Shown piece after piece: positions 1-10,398 of a stretch of DNA of 64,000 nt. The notes under the pieces were generated by a model that was not told where the DNA came from, ran no database searches, and was given only the letters and a program-made list of their open reading frames with translations. Origin of the DNA: Zygnema cylindricum (Eukaryota > Streptophyta > Zygnematophyceae > Zygnematales > Zygnemataceae). Position 1 is the stretch's first letter, and the number at the start of each line of letters is the position of its first letter. A program made the translations under genes and the position numbers. The stretch lies in contig JBBHKE010000355.1 in assembly GCA_037447655.1 (NCBI GenBank), forward strand, positions 14,045-78,044, read 5' to 3'.

Positions 1-880
1 ACTTTTACGATTTCACCTATCACCTATCTTTTTCTCGCACTTTCATATAGGAGGTAGTTTCTAAAAGCACCCCGAAAAACACCGGAGCGTAGGTTGGACC
101 ACCTTCCGTGTACCGGATATGTTGCACGTCGGTGGGCTAGCGTGTGAGTAGCGCCTATAAAATATGTCTACATAATATGCATATTTTGCGTACCTCATTC
201 GATACCTTATGATGCCATAACACGTATAGTCTGCTAAAACTTTTCAATTATTAACAAAGGATGTAAAGTAATACAAACAGTTTGGAAAAGTTTAACAAAT
301 TACTAAAAAATCCCGGTGCAAAAGAAACATAAAAGTATACTAAACATGTCACGTGCAAAATGTACAAATCATATGAAAATACAAAGAAAACGTGGCCCTA
401 AAAAATCATTAAACAATTTGAAAATGTTTGACAAACATAATGAAATGTAGGAAACAATTATTAACTTTTCAAAATCGTCTGATATGCACAATACCGTAGT
501 ATTCCATAGCTTACTCCATGCGTTTTATACGTATAATACATCTGTATAAAATATCCGCGATGAGTGTGCGATCGGGTGGCTGCACGTTGTATAGGCCATG
601 TGCCTTCCACCAGGTTGGATGCGAGGCCACAAAAAGCCCCACGAAAATCTTTGATGGAGGATATACTTTCACGCTCTTTTTCTATCCACTATCCACTTTA
701 GCATTTTCATACTCTTCTACAAATGTGAAGTTTCCTCTGCCCATGTAAATTATATTCAATGCCCATGTAAATTATATTCAATACCTTCCTGTAGATTTGG
801 GGATATCGCTCTACCATGTTTGTGGAATCACAATAAAGGCGAGGAATGTTTAAATGCTACACCGTGCATCGCTATTGGTG

Positions 881-949
<69 letters not shown>

Positions 950-1719
950 CACTTAAAACATATTTTCTCCGTACATAATTGTCGGATTTTTAATTTAAAA
1001 CCTTGAATCAGAAGCCGAGAATGTTACCTTTCAATCGCAACAGTGAGATCCACAATCTGACAAGTGTGTACAAAGAAAAGATGTTTTAAATGGCTAAATA
1101 AACATTAACACTAATAGCGATTCACGGTGTAGCTCTGTAACATTTGTCGGTTATAGTTCAAAGGGTAATACCAAACGTGTCCATAATCCGATTGGTCATC
1201 CGGTAAGAGTCTCACGAAATTTAGAAATTCACGGAGATTTCCAACCAAGAATTGAAGGATCGACAAAGTTACAAGAAAAGCTAGATTTAAATGTAAAAGA
1301 CTAAATTTACAATTTCTTAATCATTAAGGTGTCAAGTTCGGACATTCTGCCAGAATTGGTTCTGAATGTCAAGAAGGGGGAACGAAAATTGAACTTAAAG
1401 TTGACATTGAGGACATTGACATAGAATCCAGAAATGCCAATTCTCAAATGTCTTCCAAATCTCGAAATTATGTAGCCCAGTGTTGTAAGTGTGACTGAAT
1501 TAGAGCCAAATAAAGATGTTGAAGTTTCACTACACACAAGTACAAGAGACTCAAAGGGGAAAAAACTCGCTCAATTGTCATATTACCAAAAAGGAGGAAA
1601 TGTTGAAAGTACCCACAATTTCATTTCCTCAACTAAAGAGGAGAGTTCCTCTTAAAGCTATCACTTTATGAAAACAATTTTGCGACCTTCATTCATAAAC
1701 TTAAGCAATAAATTCGTGT
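1..1719. other. Non-coding flank, no gene recognised
   Basis: AT-rich sequence with only short ORFs that resemble nothing I know. Apart from the TA microsatellite at 884-945 I see no repeat or gene. The stretch from about 1300 may be decayed upstream coding sequence of the copia relic that becomes readable at 1720, but I cannot align it. Confidence 0.4.
884..945. repeat. (TA)n microsatellite
   Basis: About 30 uninterrupted TA dinucleotides. Confidence 0.97.
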
Positions 1720-2245
1720 GATTGGGAATGGAAGTGGACCCGCTTGGGAGAATTATAATTCCATTTAAGAAAATGAAATTTTTAAAAAAGTATTCTTACC
1801 AAAGGGGAATGCGATCGTCGCCAAATGAATCTCCAAGATAAAAACTTGTGCATGCGGGGAAGTTATTAAATACAAAACGAGACTAAAACGTAAAGGATTT
1901 TATCAAAGTGAAGGAGTGTATCATACAGATACGTGTGTGCCTATCGTTAAATTCAGCTCATTAAAGATGATAGTCGCAATTACTGCGGTGCGGTATGAAG
2001 GAAGCACGTCCACCACATGGACGTGGAGACAGTATTTCTAAACGGTGATCTTGAAGCGGAGGTATATTTAAAGATTTTAAGGGGTGTGGTGTCGAGCAGG
2101 GAAGGTACGCTGCATTTGAATGTCCTCCTATAGACTTAAGCAGCCGCTACGGACTTGGTACCTTCACCTCTATAATGTGCGAATTGAATTTGGTTTTGCC
2201 AAGACAGTTTTGGACTAAGGTTTTTATGTCAAGCTAGAAGTATTC
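1720..2245 (+). pseudogene. Eroded Ty1/copia reverse transcriptase relic
   Basis: Reading across frameshifts gives the hallmarks of a copia RT. These are a KYKTRL block (copia KYKARLVAKG), then FYQSEGV.HTDTCVPIVKFSSLKMI (family: YTETFAPVVKFTSLR), then a remnant of the QMDVKTAFLNGDLEEEIYMK block near 2010-2075, and Y.LKQP.RTWYLHLY (family [10 protein letters not shown]) near 2125-2180. No LTR is visible nearby. It is far more decayed than the elements after 12 kb and is probably an old insertion downstream of the pseudouridine synthase gene. Confidence 0.72.
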
Positions 2246-2517
2246 TTCAATTACAGTATTGTTTTCTATGGTTCTTTGAGGTTTTTTATGGTTTTTTATG
2301 GTAAAGAGGTTCTGATTCGATACTCTTATCAAACTTGGAGGAGAATATTTCTCCAAAGACTTCCCCAACTACTTGAAAGAGGAAGTATGTATTTTTTAAA
2401 GGAACTCCAAAAAAAGTTCCATTGCATAACAAGCAGAAAACATTTTATTTGTAAATGTGTCACGCAAATTTTTCTCTGCAAAGTGGAGGAGATGGGCGAG
2501 ACGAAGTTTACATTTGT

Positions 2518-2662
2518 TTTACCCTCCTCTTTGAATACCTCTCCCTCCCCTCCCTCTCTTTCTCCTTCTCTCTCTCCCTTGCCTCTGCCTTTTCTCTCTC
2601 TTTTTCCCTATCTATTGTCTATCTCCCTCTCCCTCTCTATTTCTCCCTCTCCCTCGCTCATC
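2518..2662. repeat. Pyrimidine-rich (CTCCCT)n microsatellite
   Basis: Near-continuous C/T tract built from CTCCCT/CTCTCC units. The Ser/Leu/Pro-rich ORFs across it are composition artefacts. Confidence 0.9.
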
Positions 2663-3037
2663 TAATTTAAATTTTCAACTCATTTCAATATTGGATTTTC
2701 GAGTAATGTAAGCTTAGCCCAACACGTTTAAGTTTTTATTTTGTTTTATTTTATTCACTCTTTGAATTTGTAAAACTAAGTCCTTCCTACAAAAGACGGT
2801 GACCGGATGAACAGGAAAAAGGAAGAGAAAAGTTTTGTAAAGAATTGTAATTATGACTTTAAAGAATTTAATTTTAAAATCGCATTCCTATAAAATGCTT
2901 GTTTTCCCAAAACGTGAAAATGGAAGCTATTTCGTTGAAAGAACAAAAGTACTCGATTATCACGTCGCACGTGAAAACAAACATCAACGAGCTTGTCAAA
3001 CAAAGAAATAGGAAAAAGGAACAATAACCAAACAACT

Positions 3038-3178
3038 TTTTCCTTCTTTCTTTTTTTCTTTCTGTTTCTCTTTTTCTTCCTTTTTTTCTTTCTTTTTTTC
3101 TTTCTTTTTCTGTTTTTTTTTTCTTTTTTCTCTTTCTTTTTTTCTTCCTTTTTTTCTTTTTATTTCTTTTTTCCTTTC
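3038..3178. repeat. T-rich (TTTTTCTTTC)n tract
   Basis: An almost pure T/C tract that ends at the stop codon of the minus-strand pseudouridine synthase. The 3' UTR of that mRNA would therefore begin as a long A/G-only run. Confidence 0.9.
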
Positions 3179-3720
3179 ATAGTTCAATCCCACAAGCAAC
3201 CATGGCGTCCCGAAAATCTTGAGGAAGAGGAGCTTTAAATGTCATGTCACGTCCCGTCATCGGATGCTTCAAAGAAAGTTCACTCGCATGCAACGCTTGT
3301 CTTTGCATAGGAATAATTCCTATCCCGTTATTATATACCCCATTATATAAACCCTCGTGTTTGACAACTTCCTCTACCTCTATCACTCTCACTCCACTCC
3401 CTTCGACTCCCTCCATCCCTCCACTATCCACACTAATATTTGTTTCGACTTTGAAATCTTTATTACGATTTCCAAACCCAAGATTGCTCCTTTTTTCGAG
3501 TTCATTACAACCACTTTTTGAAATAAAATCGTTCTCTATCGGAATTGGAGTCGCGTTTCGAGAACCGTTTAACGGAAGTTTGGGACCATAGACACCGTCC
3601 CAGAGAACGGGAAGACAACCGTAAATCTCGTCTCCTAGTATGGGAAAACCGGCGTGTTGGAGATGAACCCTAATTTGGTGCGTTCGACCCGTGACAAGCG
3701 TCGCCTCAAGAAGCGATACC
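3177..3720 (-). CDS. Pseudouridine synthase exon 5 (3' terminal)
   Basis: Begins after TTTTTTGCAG. It encodes [20 protein letters not shown] and [11 protein letters not shown], then about 85 residues of low-complexity Asn/Glu/Val-rich sequence, then [15 protein letters not shown]...[18 protein letters not shown] and TGA (3179-3177). The insertion separates two normally adjacent parts of the catalytic domain. A second, truncated copy of this exon lies at 10895-11345. Confidence 0.88.
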
Positions 3721-6540
3721 CTGCAAAAAATAATAAGAACCAAAAACAAATTTTGCTGAAGTGACAAATATTACAATGGCAATGTTGGATGTCTAGTGAT
3801 ATTTGAGGGAGGGAGGGAGGAGATGGAGAAGAAGAGGGAGAGGGAAAGAGAGAGAACCTCACATGTTATGTAATTTATGACAACACCAAATTAAACGGAA
3901 TGTAGTCTGCTTAGTTTTGTGAATTTCATTTTGCTACCTTTTGTGGGAATTGCAAAAACTGGGGAGTAAAATACATAATCCAACAGAGGGAGAAAAATAG
4001 TGTGCATCAGGATGGAAGAGAAGTGAAGGAAGGGAACGAAAGAGAAGGGAAGGGAACAAAAGAGAAGGGAAGAGAAAGGAAGGGAAGGGAAAACAGAGGG
4101 TGCAATCCTACCCCGAATTCTCGTTGGCCGCCTGGACGGAGAAGTGCGTGACGGCTTTTTGTCCAGTAGTTGCCGCAGATCCGGTATTTTGTCCTGTACT
4201 GCGGGGGGACCGTACGGGCGAAGCGGTGGTCGGGGTCACGGCAAATGTTGGCATCCACACTAAATTGGAGGGGAGGGAGACCCACGGCCAGGACCAGGTA
4301 CCGTTTGGAGACCTGCGGGGGTGAAGGGAGAGGGAGGGAGGGGGAGGGAGAGGAGAGAAAGAGGAGAGGGAGGGAGAGGAGAGAAAGAGGAGAGGGAGGA
4401 GAGGGAGAGAGATAGAGGAGAGGGAGGAGAGACAGAGAGAGAGGCATCAGACAACTATTGAGCCATGTAAGCTGAGAAGGGGTAAAGTGAGAGACGGAGA
4501 CAGGAATAGGGGAGAGTGGGGAGGATTTAAACAGAGAGGGAAGTGGGGAATGGAGGGAAGGAGGATAATGGAGAGAGGCGTAGAGAGAGGGAGGGAGGGA
4601 GGGAGGGAGGGAGGGAGGGGAGGGAGGGGGAAGGAGGGAGCAAAGGGAAAGAAAGGGAGAGAGAGAGGGAGAGAGAGAGAGAAAGAGAGAGGGAGAGAGG
4701 GAGTGGTAAAGCGAGAATTGGGAGAGGGAGAGAGGGAGTGGTAGAGCGAGAATTGGGAGAGGGAGCGAGAGAAAGACAGCGGGAGGGAGAAGGAGAGGAG
4801 GGAGAGAGGGAGGGAGAGACGGAGAGAGGGAGAGACGGAGAGAGGGAGAGAGGGAGAGACGGATCGAGGGGGAGAGGGAGAGACGGGGAGAGAAGGAGAA
4901 GGGGAGAGAGAACAAAGTGACCTGTCTTTTTTGGAAACATCTGGTTGAGTGTCTCCACCACCTCTCTCTCCTTTGCGAACATCACCACTCCGGTGGTGAA
5001 CATGTCCAGCCGGTGGATGATGAACGGCTCTTTCTTCAAATGACCTACCTGAAATTAATTACAGTGTGATATAAATTACAGTGTGATATAAAATACTACA
5101 GTGCAAAATCAAATTCACTCCAAAATTAAATACAATGTGAGGTATAAGACCTTTGGGAAATAGATGTACATTAGAGTCAAATAAAGGACAGAAGGGAGAG
5201 GGAGAGACAGAGGGCGATGGAGAGGGGTGGGGAAAGGGAAAGACAGAGGGAGAGGGAGAGGGAGAGGGAGAGGGAGCGGGAGAGTGACGTGGAGGGGAGA
5301 GGCGGAAGGAGAGGAAAAGGAAGAGGGAGAGGGAGAGGGAAAGAACCACGCGGTTGACGAGGCTTCCCCCAACAAAGCGATGTCGAGGCTCGTGACGGAG
5401 TCCAGAGGGCTTGTGGAGGACCTGGGGGGGTAGAGGGAGAGGGAAGGAGGGAGGGAAGAGGGGAGAGGGAGAGGAGAGGGGACTGCGGTAAGTGAGGGAG
5501 CGCGAGGGAGAGGAAAGGTAGTTAGGGAGGGGGGAGGGAGAGGGGGGGAGAGGGAGGGGGGGGGAGGGGGGGGGGGAAGGGGGGGGGGGGGGGGGGGGGG
5601 GGTGGAAGGGAGGGGAAGGGTGGGTTTTCGGGCTTTAATGCCTGCGAAGGGAGGGGTGAGGGGGAGGGGAGGGAGGTAGGGGAGGGAGACGGGAGGAAGG
5701 AGGGCAGGGCTTTATTGTCACCCACCAAAATGCACCCATTATTAATTTATTTTATTTTTATATATTTTTTCAATATTAAGTAATATTATTTTATGGATTT
5801 CTTTTCAATTCCGTTGAACAATTTGAAGGAATTTAAAAAATTCGGGTTTATGGGGTTGCTAGGGTTTTAAGAATTTTAGAGTTTTTTAGGATTTACCAGT
5901 TTTTAACTTTTCAGGTTTTCTGGTTTTTAAAGGTTTTTTGGGTTTTTAAGAATTTCAGGGTTTGGAGTTTTTAGGTTTTTGGGGTTTTTAGGGTTATCAG
6001 GATTTTGAGAGTTTTTAAGGATTTTAGGGAATTAAGGGTTTTTAGGGGTTTTGGGGGTTTCTAAAGGCTTAAGGGGTTTTAGGTTTTTAGGTTTGTTAGG
6101 GTTTTTAAGGGCTTTATGGCGTTAAAATTTTAGGTTTCTTAGGGTTATCAAAGTTTTCAGGGTTTTTTAGGTTTCTATGTTTTCTGGTGTTAGCAGAGTC
6201 TTACAATTTTCTAGGGTTTCAAGAGTTTTCAGGGTTTTTAGGGTTTCTTTTTAAGGGTTTTAAGGGTTTTTAGGACACCATAGGAATTTTTGGGTTTTCA
6301 AGATTAGGGATTTATAGGGTTTTTTTAGGGTTCTTTAAGAGGTTTTTAAGGTTTTTTTTTTGTCGTTTACCAGAATCCACTCGTCTTCAAAAATGACGTC
6401 CAACGGCTCCTCATCCGCCACGAGTGGGATTTTTGTCGTACTCTTCGGAAACTCTCCTCCAACCAGCTGCTTCCCTCGCACGTGCGGAGGATAATGGAGA
6501 TCTGCTGGGATCACGCCGCGTGGCGCAATCTCCGCCCTTG
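3177..6540 (-). CDS. RluA-type RNA pseudouridine synthase, 5-exon gene model (5' end uncertain)
   Basis: Predicted to isomerise uridine to pseudouridine in structured RNA; plant members often act in organelles, but compartment cannot be read here. Five exons (6371-~6540, 5347-5421, 4922-5048, 4112-4312, 3177-3720) carry the family blocks in order: [21 protein letters not shown], catalytic [16 protein letters not shown] (Asp of HRLD present), [11 protein letters not shown] with [33 protein letters not shown] with GFPILGD, and a C-terminal [13 protein letters not shown] plus APLPQDF block. All introns are GT-AG and exon phases agree, except that two homopolymers (T6 at 4927-4932, G6 at 4203-4208) are each one base too long to keep frame. 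Exon 5 holds an ~85-residue low-complexity insertion absent from typical members. Either the assembly is wrong at the homopolymers or the gene is freshly inactivated. The start codon and any further 5' exon are not resolved. Confidence 0.85.
4112..4312 (-). CDS. Pseudouridine synthase exon 4
   Basis: Starts [14 protein letters not shown] and runs through [11 protein letters not shown]. After a C6 run (mRNA sense, 4208-4203) the expected continuation [18 protein letters not shown] lies in another frame and is restored if the run has five C. Acceptor CCCCCGCAG; donor GTAGGA (4111-4106). Confidence 0.83.
4322..4915. repeat. Intronic (GGGAGA)n polypurine satellite
   Basis: About 600 bp of almost pure purine on the + strand (GGGAGA, GGAGAG, GGGAGG) filling the intron between exons 4 and 3. 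The transcript would carry a pure pyrimidine run. All long ORFs across it are artefacts. Confidence 0.92.
4922..5048 (-). CDS. Pseudouridine synthase exon 3 (catalytic HRLD)
   Basis: Encodes [20 protein letters not shown] and then [18 protein letters not shown], with the catalytic Asp of HRLD. Acceptor ...TTTCAG (5051-5049); donor GTCACT (4921-4916). The exon is 127 nt. One base fewer in its A6 run (mRNA sense) would give 126 nt and a clean FPKRQ-VSKRYL junction with exon 4. Confidence 0.85.
5171..5720. repeat. Intronic polypurine tract with poly-G core
   Basis: GGGAGA-type purine repeats flank exon 2 and culminate in near-pure G between 5522 and 5602, including a G run of 20+ at about 5579-5602. 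The tract is a strong candidate for G-quadruplex or triplex structure and for sequencing error. Confidence 0.9.
5347..5421 (-). CDS. Pseudouridine synthase exon 2
   Basis: A 75-nt, 25-codon exon. It encodes VLHKPSGL and, further on, GGSLVNRV, matching the family VVNKPAGL...GTLVNAL block. The acceptor is a C-rich tract ending CAG (5424-5422). The donor GTTCTT (5346-5341) is weak. It is too short for ordinary ORF calling and lies between polypurine repeats. Confidence 0.78.
5825..6360. repeat. Degenerate telomere-like (T2-5)AGGG array in intron 1
   Basis: Some 530 bp of imperfect GGGTTTTTAGGG/TTTTAGG/TTTAAGGG units, all with G on the + strand, ending just before exon 1. The units vary in T number and carry scattered substitutions, so this resembles interstitial TTTAGGG-like repeat, not a chromosome end. 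Confidence 0.8.
6371..6540 (-). CDS. Pseudouridine synthase exon 1 (5' limit approximate)
   Basis: Encodes a segment ending [16 protein letters not shown], the usual lead-in to the RluA catalytic domain. The donor is GTAAAC (6370-6365), phase 0, and it joins exon 2 to give WIL-VLHKPSG. Open frame continues upstream to about 6706 but becomes low complexity, so I cannot tell whether translation starts there or in another exon. Confidence 0.75.
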
Positions 6541-6699
6541 ATTGTAAGTACTTTCTGAAGGGGACTGTACGGATTTGAGGGACGAAAATTCGCGAATATT
6601 TGAGGAGAGGACGGAGAGGGAGAGAGAGAGGGAAAGGGAGAGAGGGGAGGAGAGACATGGGGATGGAGTCAACGGGACAAGAGATTTTGTCTGAGAAAG

Positions 6700-6845
6700 A
6701 CATCATTTTTTTTTTGTAATTTTTTTTTTAGGTTTTTTTTTTTTTTTTTAGGATTTTAGAAGGTTATAATATATTTTTTTTTTTTCTGTTTTTTTCCCCA
6801 TTTAAAAAAAAAAAAAAAAGGGGGGGGGGGGGGGGGGGGGGGGCG
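6700..6845. repeat. T, A and G homopolymer cluster
   Basis: Successive T9-T13 runs, then A15+ followed by G20+ (about 6800-6843). Low complexity, no coding content. Confidence 0.9.
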
Positions 6846-7099
6846 AGGCGACAAATATATATATTGAACTTGTAAATTGAAAAAAATGAAAAGGAAAAAT
6901 GAAACTCCGAAAAGTAAAAATAAGTTAAATAAAATAAATATAAAAAATGTGTATTGTTAAAAATTTAAGGGAAATGTCCAACGACCAAGCTGAAAATTTC
7001 CACTTATCCACACCAATTGCGAGAAATTAAGACCTCAGCTTTTTTTTTTTAATAATATTTCGCTCTTCGTGAGAATCGAACCCACTTCATTCCAAGTGC

Positions 7100-7262
7100 A
7101 AATTTCAGTGCGGTTTGAAAATCGTGCGGCTTTTTAGTGCGACATTCACAAATCGTGCCAAACAAGTGCGAAATTCTGATATCGTGCGAAAAACTGTGCG
7201 AAATTCTTAAATCGTGTGAAATTCAGTGCGTCATTTTCAAAACGTGCGAAATACAGTACACC
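7100..7262. repeat. Degenerate AGTGCGAAATTC/ATCGTGCG tandem repeat
   Basis: Alternating GTGCG-centred words (AGTGCG, ATCGTGCG) recur about every 10-14 bp for 160 bp, with AAATTC spacers. A decayed minisatellite; the short ORF across it is not credible. Confidence 0.7.
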
Positions 7263-8339
7263 GTGAATCGTTATTTAGCCTTATGTACGGCACCCTTAAA
7301 CTTTTACATTAATACACTTTTTTGTACTTTTTGGTCAGTTAACTGCACAGTGATTTTACGCCAGCGTACGGAATTGTACCGACAAACTGGTAAACACGGA
7401 ACGGAAAAGGACGGCCAACAAAAAGTACAACGGACTCAAAATAACATTCTGCGCGCCGCCGGAATCGAACGGACGACTTGGAATGAGAAAATACGAGCGG
7501 ACGGCCAACGTGAGCGCCGACATCCCGGAATGGCTCTTTTGGCGGCTTTTGCCAATAAAGCATAGATGTCCCGTGCGCATATACAACGTACGGTACGCAT
7601 CGAACGCTTTTGAAAAGCTAATAAAATGCGTACCATACTTTGACTTTTCAAATTAAAATACTCAAAAACCTACAATACGGAAAAGTGGAAAAACCAGCGG
7701 CGAGGCAGCCTCGTCGCTGAATCAGCAACCAGGTGAACCAGCGCCTAGATGGTTCGAGCTACACAAGCACCTCACTGCGCAGAGTCCTATCATATTTTTT
7801 AACCAGCGATCAGCTTTATTGTTGGTAAAACATGGCCCTATTAAAACATGTCAAGATGAAAAAAATCAAGTTCACATTGAAGCAGAAAAGAGCCAACTTT
7901 GTATTAATTTGAAAAAAATGGTTTAATCGTCACATTAAAATTATCTTACACGTTGCACATTGGGAATATATTTCTCTCCTCTATCTTGGTCAAACATGTC
8001 TGCATCAAAATCGTCTTCTCCTAACTCCCTTTCCTCTTCCTCCCATGCTATCATACCCTCTTCATAAGTAACATCTCTGGTGTTCTAATAACCTGAGATT
8101 GGTAAAACCCCAGACCAAATCACTGGCTCGTTTAGGTGTCAGTCTATTCCTTTTCTTAGAGTGAATATGGTCATAGGTTTGTTAAAAGCACACAAAACTA
8201 GGATCGACTTACTTCTCAATAATCAACCAAGATAATGCACAGCAGAAGCTTACATGGAAATAAATCTCAATCACCACATGACAAATCACATCGACAAAAC
8301 ATAAATATATTGAGCCGAAGCTTTTCCAAAACAATCGCT
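7263..8339. other. Intergenic, no gene recognised
   Basis: No coding similarity or clear repeat seen. The right end grades into recognisable family-A LTR at about 8340, so the outer part of that LTR may be hidden here beyond recognition. Confidence 0.4.
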
Positions 8340-9022
8340 GCGATAGATGTCGCAATCGCAATGGGTTTTTGACCGTTTGCGTTCACAGTTGCGTCAATTG
8401 ACACGTGGAAGGGTAACATTGGCTTGTAGCATCTCTGGGGATTATACGAACTAATCCGGAAATGGCATGTGTCGACCTTTTGACCATGTCGTATGATGGC
8501 CGTACAAAAGGTACACCGACACCTATACCATTATGTATTTAAAAGCACTGTGATTGGTTTGTACCTCTATACTAGTGGGCCTAGAGAGGGGTTTTAGGAT
8601 TTAGAATATTTCTATTAGGTAGCCACCTCTCTTCTAGATAGCATCTGTACAAAAGGCAAACTTTGACAAGCCATAACTATAAACTCAATTGACCATTTTC
8701 AGTGATTCTTTTTGCTGCAAAATAAACGGAATCCAGTCTAAACAGGGGTGTAGGCAGTCAGAATGTTTGCCTACAGGTGTGGCTGCATTTCTAAGGGAAA
8801 GTCAAAGTGGGGAATGTTATTCAAAACTCATATTCTATCTTTGCATTCTGCGGGGGAACTGAGCACACAGAGAGTCTTATTTCACAGGGTTGAAGCAATA
8901 ATGGGGTTTTGATTGTCAAAGGGTCAATCATTTGGGTTTATATAAACTTGGAGTCGGCACTATCTAGATTAGCTTCTTTGGATCTGCGAATTCTCTATGG
9001 CAATGGAGCCCCTAGAATTTCG
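8340..9022 (+). mobile_element. Family-A copia 5' LTR, 5'-truncated or diverged
   Basis: Matches the inner 60% of the family-A LTRs at 31543 and 41137. Shared blocks include CACGTGG, the GTAC-bearing block (CATGTCGTATGATGGCCGTAC), GATTCTTTTTGCTGC, GGGTTTATATAAACTTGG and GTCGGCACTATCTAGAT. The end reads TTTCG where other copies have TTTCA. The outer part, where other A LTRs carry the tRNA-like unit, is not recognisable. Confidence 0.75.
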
Positions 9023-9740
9023 GATTATGGGCCCACCATCTAGGGTGCCTATGTTCGATGGAACAAACTTCACTTATTAGGAGTATATGATGGAGGGATT
9101 GATTTTCGAAAAGCACTTATTGGGAATTGTTTTGGGACAAGTGAAGTGTCCACCACTAGGCTTTGGAGGAGCTCACTTTTGAGAATCATCTTGGCCTGCC
9201 CAGAAAACCAACCTGAGTTAAGATGCAATGGAAGGTGACGGGGAAAACTATTGCCATGGAAGAGGGAAAAGGGGAGAAAGGAAAAGGAACACCGATGGTG
9301 AGGAGAGTTGGGCTCTCAGCTACGGTTCCACATGTGGGGATCATAACTGAACAAAAAACTGAAGAAAATGACAGGAAAATTTGGGAATATAAAAACACTA
9401 TAGCAAAACATCTCATACTTAGATATGTGTTTAAGTCCATAGCTATCACTCTTTTAAGTATACTGAAGTCTCCGAAAATCAGGGAAGCACTTATTCAGAT
9501 TTATAAGAGTGAGACTATACAGAGGTAAGAAAAAAAAGAAATAGAGGCCAATGTTTATAAAGGCGGTAGCATGATTGAGTTTTGCAATGATATTGTTGCG
9601 TTATATGTTGATCTTCCTAGTGCGAGACATGTAGAATCTGAGGAGAGAAAGATTAATACACTAATCATAAAACTCCCAGATGAGTATGAAGACATCATTT
9701 ACCGTATGCAGGGAATGGATGGCTCCTCATGGACTTAGAG
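8997..9740 (+). pseudogene. Family-A gag, N-terminal part
   Basis: Starts at an ATG inside the LTR (MAMEPLEF) and crosses the primer-binding site as RIMGPPSRVPMF. It is broken by TAG at the Trp of the family's YWE motif. Later pieces align with family-B gag, e.g. around 9340-9530 (ENDRKIWEYKNTIAKHLILR) and 9560-9720 (NVYKGGSMIEFCNDI, KLPDEYEDIIYRMQ). Copia gag normally forms the virus-like particle; this copy cannot encode it intact. Confidence 0.7.
9023..9037 (+). other. Half-tRNA primer-binding site (family A)
   Basis: GATTATGGGCCCACC directly follows the LTR and is complementary, with one mismatch, to the anticodon arm of plant initiator tRNA-Met. Confidence 0.75.
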
Positions 9741-9747
9741 CATTACC

Positions 9748-10398
9748 ATGGGTACAATTCTTGTGAGGGGAAACAATTTGAAGCTTCGCAGGGGAAGTGA
9801 CAGGGTGACTGCATTTAAAGTTGGTGGTGACTGGAAGAAGCCTGATGTGAGGAACAACGGTGACAAGCGAAAGCGTGATGAGAGGAAGAAAGACAAAGGT
9901 AAACCTTATCAAAACTTTGGTGGAAAGAGAGGGAGAAAAAAAGAAAGGGGAGTTTTGGAAAAAGGGGTTTGCTTCTTTTGTAGAGAACCGAGTCACTATA
10001 TGGAGGAGTGTCCTCGTTTCGAAGAACTCAGAAGATGGAGTGTGAATGAGGATGAAAAAAGGGAAGAGGAGAAAGAGGATGAAGATATCTTGGAGCTTCT
10101 TCACATCGGTAGAATGGAGAAGAGAGAAATGTACAGAGCAATTCTACGAAGGCAACAGTGTGCTTTTGGAGGAATAAGGGAAGTAAAGAGAGATGAGGTA
10201 CTTGAGGATATTGAGAAGTGTAGAGTGAATGACTTAGAAATGAGAAAGTCAGATCTAAGATCCATAAGTGAAAAGGGGAAAGATAAAATTAATGAGGATA
10301 ACTTTATAGATATTTTGGAAACACAAAACTGGTCGAAAAGGGAGAGTTCAACGGATTCCGAGGAAAGGGCAGAAGTGAAACTACAAGGGGTTTTATAA
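9748..10398 (+). CDS. Family-A gag C-terminus plus acidic linker (non-autonomous element)
   Basis: A 216-residue ORF from a real ATG. It has a basic stretch (residues ~45-70), a CCHC zinc knuckle CFFCREPSHYMEEC (~75-88), then an acidic Glu-rich linker and no protease. Past the stop the family-A ORF continues in decayed form to about 10680, with ASGCMLQIGDGAVCLNCKRE, a remnant of the RNase H block SGYVLYVGDGACCWSSKQ. Protease, integrase and RT are absent, as in the second copy at 40094, so the deletion is a property of the family, not of this copy. Confidence 0.72.
   Translation: MGTILVRGNNLKLRRGSDRVTAFKVGGDWKKPDVRNNGDKRKRDERKKDKGKPYQNFGGKRGRKKERGVLEKGVCFFCREPSHYMEECPRFEELRRWSVNEDEKREEEKEDEDILELLHIGRMEKREMYRAILRRQQCAFGGIREVKRDEVLEDIEKCRVNDLEMRKSDLRSISEKGKDKINEDNFIDILETQNWSKRESSTDSEERAEVKLQGVL

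Noticed and set aside
2993-3238. Phe-rich and Lys/Glu-rich ORFs on both strands
   Set aside because: Artefacts of the T/C tract.
4007-4915. 302-codon Ser/Leu/Pro-rich minus-strand ORF
   Set aside because: Low-complexity translation of the polypurine repeat; only its short exon-4 segment is real coding sequence, partly in another frame.
5825-6360. True chromosome end
   Set aside because: Units are degenerate and flanked on both sides by exons of one gene.
9023-9037. Conventional copia primer-binding site (TGGTATCAGAGC)
   Set aside because: Absent after the copia LTRs; the conserved sequence fits the tRNA anticodon arm instead of its 3' end.
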